From assembly GCA_037137375.1 (NCBI GenBank), contig JBAXKJ010000003.1, forward strand, positions 153,068 to 217,067: DNA of 64,000 bases. Reading direction: 5' to 3'. Source of the stretch: CAINVV01 sp037137375. GTDB taxonomy: Bacteria > Bacteroidota > Bacteroidia > Bacteroidales > Prolixibacteraceae. A program made the position numbers and the translations under genes. Positions 26,361-35,225 of this stretch are shown piece after piece. The notes beneath the pieces are model-generated. The model was not told where the DNA came from. It saw nothing but the letters and a program-made list of their open reading frames with translations, and did not search any database. Numbering within the stretch: the first letter of the stretch is position 1; each line of letters starts with the position of its first letter.

Positions 26361-27824
26361 TTATTTCTCCGTGATTCCCTTCCACTTATCCGTCCGGAAA
26401 GGATCGGCCGGCAGTCCTTCGCTATTATATAGATTCAAGTCGTCCGGATTGTTGGCCCAGCCATAACGCACGGCAACAGGAGCATCCACTTCAGCTGAGT
26501 ACACTTGAATCGTATTAGGACCTGTAACCGTGGCCTTGGCCCAATGAAACTTGTGGTCGTTTCCGGCTACGGTAAAACCTTTCACATAGCTGTATTTGTC
26601 CTTAACTTTAAATCCATTGGCGACGTGGCTAAAGGTTAAATCTACTTTACTGCCGTTGATTTTCATCTCACTGTAAACTGGTCCCAAGTTCTCGACATTC
26701 TGGTGGTAAGCAATCTTTAAGGCTGAAAGTGCGAGCCTTTTGCCAACAGTCTGCTTATCTTTTGGATGGATATCCAGCGCTTCACCGACGTCAATAGCTG
26801 AAGCCATTCCTGTATTAGGAAGCGAAAGTGTCATCGTTTGTGCTTCACGCAGCTCAGCCCAGTTGCTTTCAGCCGGTAGGCTGTCTGCTTTCATGAAATT
26901 GGCAAGTTGAACGAAGAGAAAGGGGAAGTCTCCCTGGTTCCAAAGCGTTCTCCAGTCTTTAATCATATCAGGAAAGACCCTGCGATACTGAAATGCCCTT
27001 CCGGCGTTGCCTTCTCCCTGATACCAGATCGCACCCTTGATGCCATAATGAACCAACGGATGGATCATACCATTATAAAGTAGGGTAGGATAGGAGTTGG
27101 GTCCGAGCTTTTTCTCGTTCTTTTGGTTATAATCCGCAATATTTACTGTTTTTAATTCCTCGAGTTTTGGGGCAAAATCCGGATTTTTGGCGATGGTTTC
27201 CGGACTGGTCCAGGTCTCGGCCACCGTGCCTCCCCATGAAGTATGGATCAGACCGATCGGGACTTTCAGCTTTTGGTACAATGCCCTTCCAAAGAAATAG
27301 GCTACCGCGGAAAAATTGGGGGTCGAAACGGGGGAACACTGCCACCATTCCCCTTCATCCAGGTTTTCCTGTGGTTTTTCGGTCATCCGTCTCTTTACGG
27401 TGAACAACCTGATTTCAGGATAATCTGAGGCGGCTATTTCGGCTTGTGAATTGTTCGCTGTGGAGAGTTTGAACTCCATATTCGACTGACCTGAGCAGAT
27501 CCAGACCTCGCCAATCAGAATATTTTCGATGGTGCGCAGGTTCTTTCCCTTTACGACCATGTCGTAGGGCCCGCCGTAATTCATGGCAGGAAGGGTGAGT
27601 TTCCACTTTCCATCTTTGCCTGTTTTGGTCGTAACAGTCTTCTTGTTAAAGGTAACGCTGACTTTTTCGCCGGGAGAGGCCCATCCCCAGACGGGAATAG
27701 GAATTCCTTGTTGTAAGACCATGTTGCAATTGAAGAAGGGAGGCAGGGTGACCTGTGCTGTCGCGAAGGAGCTGACGAACATCAGAGCTACCAGGATGTA
27801 CCGGATTTTGAAAGAGATTTTCAT
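26361..27824 (-). CDS. Sialate O-acetylesterase (secreted SGNH hydrolase)
   Basis: A 487-residue protein with a signal peptide (about 1-23, FATAQVTLP). An N-terminal beta-sandwich (GWASPGEKVSVTFN) is followed by the esterase core: the nucleophile Ser in CSGQSNMEFKL at about 114, the GEGNA block (AIWYQGEGNAGRAFQYRR), and the C-terminal Asp/His pair in DIHPKDKQTVGKRLALSAL. The enzyme removes O-acetyl groups from sialic acids or other acetylated glycans in the periplasm or outside. No sialidase or uptake genes lie next to it, so the natural substrate is uncertain. It is a single gene. Confidence 0.9.
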   Translation of the reverse strand: MKISFKIRYILVALMFVSSFATAQVTLPPFFNCNMVLQQGIPIPVWGWASPGEKVSVTFNKKTVTTKTGKDGKWKLTLPAMNYGGPYDMVVKGKNLRTIENILIGEVWICSGQSNMEFKLSTANNSQAEIAASDYPEIRLFTVKRRMTEKPQENLDEGEWWQCSPVSTPNFSAVAYFFGRALYQKLKVPIGLIHTSWGGTVAETWTSPETIAKNPDFAPKLEELKTVNIADYNQKNEKKLGPNSYPTLLYNGMIHPLVHYGIKGAIWYQGEGNAGRAFQYRRVFPDMIKDWRTLWNQGDFPFLFVQLANFMKADSLPAESNWAELREAQTMTLSLPNTGMASAIDVGEALDIHPKDKQTVGKRLALSALKIAYHQNVENLGPVYSEMKINGSKVDLTFSHVANGFKVKDKYSYVKGFTVAGNDHKFHWAKATVTGPNTIQVYSAEVDAPVAVRYGWANNPDDLNLYNSEGLPADPFRTDKWKGITEK

Positions 27825-27931
27825 AGTTTATTTAGTTTGAAATGTTTGCGTTTTGTAAGTTCTGACGACGAAAATAACCATAATATTTAAAACTCATAAA
27901 CTTCCGGGATATTCTTCTGACACAAATTGTT

Positions 27932-27939
27932 TTACTTTG
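27932..27939 (+). promoter_or_regulatory. Probable -7 element of the creatininase-family gene
   Basis: TTACTTTG, one mismatch from TAnnTTTG, 20 bases before the ATG at 27959. Confidence 0.4.
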
Positions 27940-27958
27940 TGGAATAAAACTTATCATC

Positions 27959-28720
27959 ATGCGGCCATTTGTATTGGAAGAGACTAATTGGAAAGCGGTT
28001 AAAGGTGGAATCCCTGAAATAGCCATTCTACCCTGGGGTGCCACGGAAGCGCATAATTATCATTTACCTTATGGAACGGATAATTATTTGGCTTGCGGAG
28101 TCGCCAATGAAAGTGCCAGGCTTGCGGCTGAGAGGGGGGCAAATGTGATGGTCCTTCCGGTCATTCCGTTCGGTGTGAATACCGGACAGCCGGATATCAC
28201 CCTGGATATGAACCTGAATCCGAGCACACAGTTGATGATATTGAAAGACTTGCTGACAGTCTTAAACCGTCAGGGAATCAAGAAATTTGTGATCATGAAT
28301 TCCCATGGAGGGAATGATTTCAAGCAGCATATCAGGGAATTGAATCTTTTATTTCCAGAGATGCTGATTACCCAGTGCAACTATTTTAAGATACCCGGAG
28401 CTGAAAAATTCTTTGAGGATCTGGGGGAACACGCGGGTGAACTGGAGACCAGCCTGATGCTACATCTGTTCCCAGAGTTAGTTATGCCACTTGAAACTGC
28501 CGGCAAAGGACATGCAAAAAAATTCAGGGTCCAGGCACTGAATCAGGGTTGGGCCTGGGCTGAAAGGAAGTGGAGCCAGGTGACGGAAGATACTGGCATT
28601 GGCGATCCTGGTAAGGCAACGGCAGAGAAAGGTAAGGCCTTCTTCGAATACCTGACGGTAAAAATCGCTGATTTTTTAGTAGAGCTGAAACAGGCCGACC
28701 TTAGGGATCTTTACATATAA
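27959..28720 (+). CDS. Creatininase-family metal-dependent amidohydrolase
   Basis: A 253-residue protein with all the creatininase motifs: LPWGATEAHNYHLPYGTDNYLA with the first metal ligands (Glu, His, Asp), VLPVIPFGVN, a central MNSHGGND with His and Asp, and EHAGELETSLML with the last Glu. Members open cyclic amides (creatinine, formamidopyrimidine or mycofactocin-type peptides). Which substrate this protein uses cannot be read from sequence. It is a single gene; a hairpin at 28747-28779 lies behind it but pairs better as RNA from the other strand. Confidence 0.88.
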   Translation: MRPFVLEETNWKAVKGGIPEIAILPWGATEAHNYHLPYGTDNYLACGVANESARLAAERGANVMVLPVIPFGVNTGQPDITLDMNLNPSTQLMILKDLLTVLNRQGIKKFVIMNSHGGNDFKQHIRELNLLFPEMLITQCNYFKIPGAEKFFEDLGEHAGELETSLMLHLFPELVMPLETAGKGHAKKFRVQALNQGWAWAERKWSQVTEDTGIGDPGKATAEKGKAFFEYLTVKIADFLVELKQADLRDLYI

Positions 28721-28739
28721 AATTGATCAAACCCTATAA

Positions 28740-29620
28740 AAGCACAAACGGGAACAAATCTTTTGAATTTGTCCCCGTTCTACTTCGACAAGCGAACTTG
28801 TCTCAGCGCCAGGCTACGGTTATTATGGCTGGTCATTCGGCTTCCACGCTGCTTGCGCTTTGTCTCTTGCCTTTCCGACCCTAAACCTTCCATTACTGCC
28901 TGTTACAGCGGCAATTTCCGGCTCTCCTTTCAGCACCTCTCTGGTTGCCTTGCGGCATCCGGTGTGATACTTTCCGGGAGGGAGTTGCTTAAAGTCCGCT
29001 GAACCGTCTCATCTTGCGATGTCGTGTTTTCCCGGGTACTTTCACTGCCTTGCGGCTGCGATTTCCATTGACAGCTTCCTTCAGTTTGCACTGCTTTCCG
29101 CTCTCAGAAAGCTTCCTACGGTTTGCACCGCTTTCCACTCTCACCTTAAACTTCACTACCTGAAGAACGCTCAGCTTCTGTTTCATGCCGGCCGTCCGAT
29201 GCGCCTCCGGAACTTTCATCCCGAACTTGCTTCTGCGGCTCCCACCTTCCCGATCCGCTTTTAACGACGTTTCCTTCCGGCTTCCTTTCCCGTCGGCCTT
29301 GCGGCTTCCGTTCCGGGATCTCCTCTTTGATTCCTTGCGGACTCTCTGAAGGAGGGGGATCTTCAACATTGAAAAGAACACTCAGCACTTTTTGGTTGAG
29401 CGGGCTACTTCGGATTGCTCCTTGTTGACCCAAACTCCGACCCATCTGTGATGCAGATCTTGCGATCCGTACGATTTGGCTTCAAACTCATTTAAGAACT
29501 TTTGGCCGCTTCCACCATTTTTGGGTGACCCTTTATGGCTGACCTGATGAATCAAATGTAATGCAACTGATGCTATCGATGCAACTTTTTTGATGCTTTT
29601 ATACAAACCTTGTTTCAACC
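28740..29620 (-). ncRNA. Candidate large structured non-coding RNA with GCAA-loop hairpins
   Basis: About 0.9 kb without a credible gene; the longest frames are low-complexity Arg/Lys/Ser/Gly strings. Read on the minus strand it is purine rich and holds eight short stems capped by GCAA, a GNRA loop: 29456-29467 (GATC-GCAA-GATC), 29332-29341, 29296-29305, 29119-29130 (CGGT-GCAA-ACCG), 29082-29093 (CAGT-GCAA-ACTG), 29047-29056, 29010-29021 (CATC-GCAA-GATG) and 28946-28957. There is also a UUCG-capped 6-bp stem at 28787-28802 and a terminator-like hairpin at 28747-28779 that pairs fully only as minus-strand RNA. Linkers repeat GGAAAG-like motifs. The 5' end and promoter are not clear. It could be an unknown ornate RNA, an ORF-less intron remnant or decayed repeats; no family is recognised. 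Confidence 0.5.
28747..28779 (-). terminator. Terminator-like hairpin at the end of the candidate structured RNA
   Basis: A 13-bp stem (AACGGGGACAAAT with ATTTGTTCCCGTT on the minus strand) around a 7-base loop, followed by TGTGCTTTTAT. Position 73 against 53 is a G-U pair on the minus strand but an A-C mismatch on the plus strand, so selection appears to act on minus-strand RNA. Confidence 0.6.
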
Positions 29621-29786
29621 GGAGTTATTAACAATTGTTCATAACTTTACGGCTGTAAGTAATAGATAATCAGGATGTTAAAAAATCCTATTGAATATAA
29701 TCATACGAACATTTTAATAATTGCCTGATTACCACAAAAAAAGCGCAAATTTTTTTTAAAAAAAATGTTAGTTCGATCGCATGAAT

Positions 29787-29794
29787 TATCTTTG
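29787..29794 (+). promoter_or_regulatory. Promoter -7 element of the lipid kinase gene
   Basis: TATCTTTG, an exact TAnnTTTG match, 33 bases upstream of the ATG at 29828. AT-rich DNA (29690-29770) precedes it. Confidence 0.6.
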
Positions 29795-29827
29795 TCGCAC
29801 CTCAGAGGCAATTTTTAAGATGCAAAA

Positions 29828-30757
29828 ATGGATCTGAAATTTTTCTGCAGGCTAAAGAAAATGGGTAAGACTGTCTCGAAAAAAGCTAAGAAGTTAAAGT
29901 ATCTTTTCATACTGAATCCTGTCGCAGGTGTCGGAGCAAGAAGAGATTTCCTTGTGATGATAGAAAAGGCATGCAAGGACAAGCGCGTCCCTTTTAAGAT
30001 CCTTTTTACCCGTTGTGCCGGAGATGCCAAAAAAATCATTGAGAAAAAATTTGACAAGTTCGACGTATTCGTTGCAGTGGGTGGAGATGGAACGATGAAT
30101 GAGGTGGGCTCCGCATTGGCTGGCACAAGCGGGATCATGGGATTGATTCCAGCCGGATCCGGCAATGCCCTGGGTCGTGAACTGGGACTCTCCATGAAGC
30201 CCGAAGAGGCAGTAAAACAGTTGCTGAATGGTCATCCGATAAAGATTGACACCGGATTGGCAAACGGTCACCGGTTCATGAACCTCTGCGGAATGGGATT
30301 CGATGACCACATTGCCCGTTGTTTTAACAAATCAACCAGCCGGGGACCGGTTCCCTATTTTAAGGCTACGATGAAAGAATTTTTCGGATACAAACCGGGT
30401 GAATATGAAGTGGAGGCCGATGGGGTCGTCAAGAAACATACAGCGTTTGTCATCGCGGTGACGAATACATCCCAATATGGGAATAATGCTTTTATTGCCC
30501 CTAAGGCTAATGTCACAGATGGGATTCTGGATTTCAGCGCGTTAAAACCATTCGGATTTTTTGGAGCAATTGGACTGGGCTTCAGGCTCTTCAATAAGAC
30601 TATTCACCAGTCTAAGTTGAGTACTTATTTTAAGACTCAGAAGGTCACTATCAGAGGCGAAAACCTGAATTTTCACATTGACGGAGAGCCCGTCAACAAT
30701 AGTGATACGTTGGAAATTACCATCGATCCGCTCTCGTTAAATATTATAGTACCCTGA
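29828..30757 (+). CDS. Diacylglycerol/sphingosine-kinase-family lipid kinase
   Basis: A 309-residue protein of the YegS/DgkB/LCB5 family. Nucleotide-binding motifs are NPVAGVGARRDF near residue 30, VGGDGTMNEVGSALAGT near 86 (GGDGT) and IPAGSGNALGREL near 108. The C-terminal beta-sandwich ends with HIDGEP and LEITIDP. These cytoplasmic enzymes phosphorylate diacylglycerol or sphingoid bases at the membrane; Bacteroidota make sphingolipids, so either is possible. The start at 29828 lies 33 bases behind an exact promoter element; the ATG at 29861 would give a more usual N-terminus and cannot be excluded. Confidence 0.87.
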   Translation: MDLKFFCRLKKMGKTVSKKAKKLKYLFILNPVAGVGARRDFLVMIEKACKDKRVPFKILFTRCAGDAKKIIEKKFDKFDVFVAVGGDGTMNEVGSALAGTSGIMGLIPAGSGNALGRELGLSMKPEEAVKQLLNGHPIKIDTGLANGHRFMNLCGMGFDDHIARCFNKSTSRGPVPYFKATMKEFFGYKPGEYEVEADGVVKKHTAFVIAVTNTSQYGNNAFIAPKANVTDGILDFSALKPFGFFGAIGLGFRLFNKTIHQSKLSTYFKTQKVTIRGENLNFHIDGEPVNNSDTLEITIDPLSLNIIVP

Positions 30758-30793
30758 AAATTGAATCAGATTAGATTCCGGGAACTTTTTCCG

Positions 30794-31948
30794 CTAACCA
30801 ACGAAACTGGTAATATCCTCCTCCGTGATAACTTTGCCGCCTAGAATGATCAGTCTTTCAATGACATTGTGAAATTCCCGGATATTTCCGCTCCAGAGGC
30901 GGTTTGCAAGCATTTCTAGGGCTTCAGGCGTAATTTCCTTCGGTGGCTGTCCGTATTCCCCGCATAACTGTTCTATGAAATATTGTGCCAGTAAGGGAAT
31001 ATCCTCCTTCCGTTCGTTTAGGGTCGGAACATGGATCAGAATGACACTTAACCGATGATAGAGATCTTCCCTGAAATTGCCGTTCCTGATCTCTTCCTGA
31101 AGATCCTTGTTCGTTGCTGCGACAACCCGAACATTAACCTCCACGGGTTTGTCGCTTCCCACCCTTGTGATGATGTTTTCCTGCAAAGCCCTCAAGACTT
31201 TTGCCTGCGCTGAAAGACTCATGTCACCGACCTCATCCAGGAAAAGTGTTCCACCGTCGGCTTGTTCAAATTTGCCTTTTCTCTGTCGGATGGCAGAAGT
31301 AAAAGCCCCTTTTTCATGACCGAAAAGCTCACTTTCTATCAACTCGGAAGGTATTGCAGCGCAGTTAACTTCTACAAAGGGATTTTCGGTCCGGGGGGAA
31401 AGCTCGTGAAGTCTTCTGGCCACCAACTCTTTTCCGGTTCCGTTTGCTCCGGTTATCAATACACGGGCTTCTGTTGGGGCGACCCTGTCGCACATTTCCA
31501 AGACCTTCCGAATTGCTGCGGATTCCCCAATTATTTCGAATTTCTTACCGACTTTTTGTTTGAGGATCTTAGTCTCCTTGACCAGGGCCGTCTTGTCACT
31601 GGCGTTTCTAAGCGTGATTAGAAGACGGTTCAGATCCAGCGGCTTTTCAATGAAATCGAAGGCTCCCTTCTTGATGGCTTCCACGGCAGTATCAATGGTT
31701 CCATGACCCGAGATCATAACGATCGTAGACTCCGGTTTGAGTTGCATGATCTGTTCGAGTACCTCGATCCCGTCCATATCAGGCATCTTGATATCACAAA
31801 GAATTATATCATAATCTACCGATTTGACCAATTCAATACCGACTATCCCGTTTTCGGCTATTTCGACCTGATATCCTTCGAAACCCAGAATATCTTTCAG
31901 GGTGTTGCGGATGCTTTTTTCATCGTCGATCACCAGTATTTTAAGCAT
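30794..31948 (-). CDS. Sigma-54-type response regulator without DNA-binding domain, GAFTSA loop
   Basis: A 384-residue protein. A receiver domain (about 1-120) has DDE at 8-10, the phospho-acceptor Asp52 in LCDIKMPDMDG and Lys in KPLD. A sigma-54 interaction AAA domain follows: Walker A TGANGTGKE, HEKGAFTSAIRQRKGKFEQ where the usual GAFTGA loop reads GAFTSA, Walker B GTLFLDEVGDM, and VAATNKDLQEEI. The protein stops after the AAA lid (ERLIILGGKVITEEDITSFVG), with no Fis-type helix-turn-helix. The canonical GAFTGA loop contacts sigma-54, so activation may be altered. It may act without binding DNA itself. No histidine kinase is adjacent. The ppx gene begins 12 bases upstream of its start in the same direction. 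Confidence 0.88.
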   Translation of the reverse strand: MLKILVIDDEKSIRNTLKDILGFEGYQVEIAENGIVGIELVKSVDYDIILCDIKMPDMDGIEVLEQIMQLKPESTIVMISGHGTIDTAVEAIKKGAFDFIEKPLDLNRLLITLRNASDKTALVKETKILKQKVGKKFEIIGESAAIRKVLEMCDRVAPTEARVLITGANGTGKELVARRLHELSPRTENPFVEVNCAAIPSELIESELFGHEKGAFTSAIRQRKGKFEQADGGTLFLDEVGDMSLSAQAKVLRALQENIITRVGSDKPVEVNVRVVAATNKDLQEEIRNGNFREDLYHRLSVILIHVPTLNERKEDIPLLAQYFIEQLCGEYGQPPKEITPEALEMLANRLWSGNIREFHNVIERLIILGGKVITEEDITSFVG

Positions 31949-31960
31949 AGAATTATTTTT

Positions 31961-32899
31961 TTAGCGAGCGCCTCCGGCCATTTCGAACATGACCCCCTCC
32001 TTTAAAGAAAAATGGGTGTGAATCAACTCACGGATTTCCAACTCACGAAGGATGAAATTAATAAATATTGTGGCGATGACGATCATTTCGACCCTGTTTT
32101 TATCGACACCCGGGATCAAGCTACGGCTTTCCCGGTTTACCGAAATCAATGCCTGATGAATGCGGTAATATTCGTTCAACGGGAAAACAGAGGATTTACG
32201 AAAAGTTGCGTCGGGTTCTTTGGCTTCAAGGATATCCATCAGGGTGTCGAATGCACCCGAGCAGCCTATCAATATTCTAGGTTGGTGAAGGCTGCAAATC
32301 TCCCTCAAAGGCACCAGATGGTCATGAAACCAATTCTCTACTATGGCAATCTCCGGAAGGGTAGGAGGATCCGACATCTGGAACAGTTCCAGAACGCGTG
32401 CAATGCCAATATTGAAACTCATTTTCCAGATGATCCGATTGTTCTCAGCAAGAATAAATTCATTGCTTCCACCTCCTATATCCAGGACCAGATATTTTTC
32501 GCTCAGGGGTGGCAGTGAGTTGACAGTGCCCCTGAAAATATATTCAGCCTCGCGGTTTCCATCGATGACCTCCATTTCCCAGCCGAAACGATTGCGTACC
32601 ATCTCAATAAAATCGACCCTGTTGGTGGCTCCCCGAATGGCAGATGTACCGATCAGCCGTACCCTGGAAACTCCGAATTTTCTGATGTTTACCTCATGGA
32701 AAGAGAGGGCGGTTAACCCTCTCTCCATTGCCTCAGGCAGTAATTTTTCCTTGTGAATGCCGCCTCGACCCATCTTCACTGCAATTCTTTCTTCGTGCAG
32801 TACCCTGAAGGTGCCACCCGGAGCTGTCTCGGCAATCAATAGGTTACAGGTATTTGTACCTAAATCAATGACGGCGTTTACGACTTGTAGGTCAGCCAT
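31961..32899 (-). CDS. ppx: Ppx/GppA-family phosphatase (exopolyphosphatase)
   Basis: A 312-residue protein of the ASKHA fold with the phosphate-1 motif VIDLGTNTCNLLIAE at about 10-24 and the phosphate-2 motif YLVLDIGGGSNEFIL at about 141-155. RLIGTSAIRGATNR is the usual Ppx/GppA segment. It is the short single-domain form without the C-terminal HD-like domain. It releases phosphate from polyphosphate and/or pppGpp; which one cannot be decided here. The gene overlaps the end of the ABC permease gene by 22 bases (32878-32899) and is followed by the sigma-54-type regulator after 12 bases, so the five genes from 35142 leftward look like one transcription unit. Confidence 0.87.
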   Translation of the reverse strand: MADLQVVNAVIDLGTNTCNLLIAETAPGGTFRVLHEERIAVKMGRGGIHKEKLLPEAMERGLTALSFHEVNIRKFGVSRVRLIGTSAIRGATNRVDFIEMVRNRFGWEMEVIDGNREAEYIFRGTVNSLPPLSEKYLVLDIGGGSNEFILAENNRIIWKMSFNIGIARVLELFQMSDPPTLPEIAIVENWFHDHLVPLREICSLHQPRILIGCSGAFDTLMDILEAKEPDATFRKSSVFPLNEYYRIHQALISVNRESRSLIPGVDKNRVEMIVIATIFINFILRELEIRELIHTHFSLKEGVMFEMAGGAR

Positions 32900-34215
32900 T
32901 TACCCAACTCCTTCCAGGATGCTTTCTTACCATACATCAGAATACCTGTGCGGTAGATTTTACCGGCAGCCCATACCATTACAACGAAAGTGACGATCAG
33001 CAGGAGCATCGACAAGGCCATTTGCCAGGCAGGCACCCCGAATGGAATCCGTGCCATCATGACCACCGGCGAGGTGAATGGTATGATGCTAAACCAGAAG
33101 GCTGTCGCCCCTTCAGGATTTTTTATGGCACTCATCATGACCAGAATAGCCAGAATGATCGGCATCATAATCGGCAACATAAACTGCTGCGCATCTTCCG
33201 GTGTATCGATAGCAGAGCCTACGGCCGCAAATAATGAACTATATAATAAGTATCCTCCGATGAAGAAAAAGATGAAACATCCGATGATCAAAGGGAAATT
33301 AACCGATGCCATGGATGAAAGTATATCCTGGATTTTGTCCATTTCGGCCGGAGTAGCAGACTGTGCTGCCACCTGAGACTGAGCCACTATGCTCTGGGCC
33401 ACATCGGTGTGCTGGGCGCCTGGCATCATCCCTTTCGCTCCGGAAATGATGGCGACTCCCAGGATAATCCATATAGTTAGCTGAGTTAGTCCTACGAGTG
33501 CGATACCGACGATCTTACCCATCATCAGGTCGAAGGGCTTCACACTCGAGATAATCACCTCGACAATTCGGCTCTGCTTCTCTTCCATCACACCCTGCAT
33601 CACCATCTGACCATAAAGCAGAATGAACATATAAATGACGAAACCGAAGATATAGCCCAGAATCATACCGATTTCGGTAGAACTTTTCTTGGCTTCCCCT
33701 TTCTCCCCCAGCTTGATGGTGGCGACTGTAATAGATGTTTTTGTTGCCTTGATTCGTGCCTCCAGATCAGGTATATTGGTTTGCTTAATCACTTCGGCCA
33801 TTTTCTCTTTCTCAATTACACCTCTGATCTTGTTTTGAATCAGGTTTTTCACGTCAAAAGTGATATTGCTTGATGAGATTAATTGTACAGTATTGGTTTC
33901 CAGAAGGTTCGGTTCGATAACCAGTAAGGCGTAATAGCTGGATTGCTTGATTTTGTCCTTAATGTTATCGTATTCCTCTTTGGGGATAAACTTGAATTTG
34001 GTATAATCAGTACTTTCAAGCTGACCCAAAAGGATGGAGGAACCGTCATAAACGGCGATGGATCTCTCCTTTGTATCATCCTGCGACATGAAGTAAGCGG
34101 GAAGAATAAACATGGCGGCCATCAATACAGGCATCAGGACCGTCAGGATAATGAATGACTTTTTTCTGACTCTTGTGGTATATTCCCTGGTGAGAACTAA
34201 TCCTATTTTGCTCAT
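32878..34215 (-). CDS. ABC-2-type transporter permease (NatB-like)
   Basis: A 445-residue membrane protein. One membrane helix near the N-terminus (about 22-43, FIILTVLMPVLMAAMFILPAYF) is followed by a large extracytoplasmic domain (about 45-185) and a cluster of helices in the C-terminal half (YIFGFVIYMFILLYGQMVMQGV, IVGIALVGLTQLTIWIILGVAII, FPLIIGCFIFFFIGGYLLYSSLFAAVG, LPIMMPIILAILVMMSA). EEKQSRIVEVIISSVKPFDLMMGKIVG is the family's coupling-helix signature. It pairs with the ATP-binding protein nine bases upstream (34225-35142). NatAB-type exporters expel sodium or other small toxic compounds; the true cargo is unknown. Confidence 0.88.
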   Translation of the reverse strand: MSKIGLVLTREYTTRVRKKSFIILTVLMPVLMAAMFILPAYFMSQDDTKERSIAVYDGSSILLGQLESTDYTKFKFIPKEEYDNIKDKIKQSSYYALLVIEPNLLETNTVQLISSSNITFDVKNLIQNKIRGVIEKEKMAEVIKQTNIPDLEARIKATKTSITVATIKLGEKGEAKKSSTEIGMILGYIFGFVIYMFILLYGQMVMQGVMEEKQSRIVEVIISSVKPFDLMMGKIVGIALVGLTQLTIWIILGVAIISGAKGMMPGAQHTDVAQSIVAQSQVAAQSATPAEMDKIQDILSSMASVNFPLIIGCFIFFFIGGYLLYSSLFAAVGSAIDTPEDAQQFMLPIMMPIILAILVMMSAIKNPEGATAFWFSIIPFTSPVVMMARIPFGVPAWQMALSMLLLIVTFVVMVWAAGKIYRTGILMYGKKASWKELGKWLTYKS

Positions 34216-34224
34216 GTTATTTGA

Positions 34225-35142
34225 TTATGAATTTTGTTTAACTACTTTGATGAATACCTCATTCATGCTGGGGATCAATTCGCTGAAGGAGACGATTTCA
34301 ACGTGATCCACCAGATCTTTAATCAGCGTTCCGGAGCTGCTGCCATTGAGGAACTGAATCTTCAGACTATTGTATTTGCCTGTTTCGTCGTGCGACAGAA
34401 TGGAATATTTCTGGCCGAATTCGTGCTCGATTTTAGCAAAATCGCCCTTGTAGGCCACGTCAAAGATGTTCGACTTGTATTTTTCACGAATAGCCATGGT
34501 TGGACCATCCAGTATCTTTTTGGACTTATCGATCAATGCGATAGAGTCACAAAGTTCTTCCACAGACTCCATGTGATGGGTGGAAAAGATAATGGTGGCA
34601 CCCTCTTTTTTCATGCGAAGGATCTCCTGTTTCATTATTTCAGCATTGATAGGGTCGAAACCGCTGAAAGGCTCATCGAAAATCATCAGACGTGGGCGGT
34701 GGAGCACAGTACAGATAAACTGGACTTTTTGTTGCATCCCTTTGGATAATTCCATTACTTTCTTGTCCCACCAGGTAATGATCTCAAATTTTTCGAACCA
34801 GATTTTCAGTTCCCTCATGGCATCCTTGCGGGATAGACCTTTGAGCATTCCAAGGTATAATGCCTGTTCGCCGACTTTCATTTTCTTGTAAAGTCCACGT
34901 TCTTCGGGGAGATACCCAATTTGGTAAATGTCTTCAGAATTCATTTTTCTGCCATCGAACCAGATCGTTCCGTGGTCGGGAGCGGTAATCTGGTTGATAA
35001 TTCGTATCAAGGTGGTTTTTCCGGCTCCATTTGGTCCCAGAAGCCCAAAAATAGTGCCTTCCGGCACAGAAATGGATACCTCGGAGAGTGCTTTGAAATT
35101 GGAATAATACTTTGTGACTTCCTGCGCTGAAAATAGATCCAT
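34225..35142 (-). CDS. ABC transporter ATP-binding protein (NatA-like)
   Basis: A 305-residue protein with Walker A GPNGAGKTTLIRI at about 34-46, signature MELSKGMQQKVQ at about 127, Walker B MIFDEPFSGFDP at about 154 and the switch His in STHHMESVEELC. The C-terminal about 90 residues form the DUF4162-type tail usual for NatA-like subunits (ILDGPTMAIREKYKSN). It drives the permease at 32878-34215, nine bases downstream, and is the first gene of the leftward unit that goes on to ppx and the response regulator. Confidence 0.9.
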   Translation of the reverse strand: MDLFSAQEVTKYYSNFKALSEVSISVPEGTIFGLLGPNGAGKTTLIRIINQITAPDHGTIWFDGRKMNSEDIYQIGYLPEERGLYKKMKVGEQALYLGMLKGLSRKDAMRELKIWFEKFEIITWWDKKVMELSKGMQQKVQFICTVLHRPRLMIFDEPFSGFDPINAEIMKQEILRMKKEGATIIFSTHHMESVEELCDSIALIDKSKKILDGPTMAIREKYKSNIFDVAYKGDFAKIEHEFGQKYSILSHDETGKYNSLKIQFLNGSSSGTLIKDLVDHVEIVSFSELIPSMNEVFIKVVKQNS

Positions 35143-35225
35143 GCTTAGTTAGAATTATGTTATGTAACTAAAAAACGAAGATAGATATAAGTATTCATTT
35201 CACTAATAAATTACAGTATAAAAAT

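Noticed and set aside
28763..29618. Several open frames on both strands across the candidate structured RNA
   Set aside because: Their translations are low-complexity strings rich in Arg, Lys, Ser and Gly or Leu, Cys and Phe, with no domain, and they overlap each other. The base pattern is better explained by RNA hairpins.
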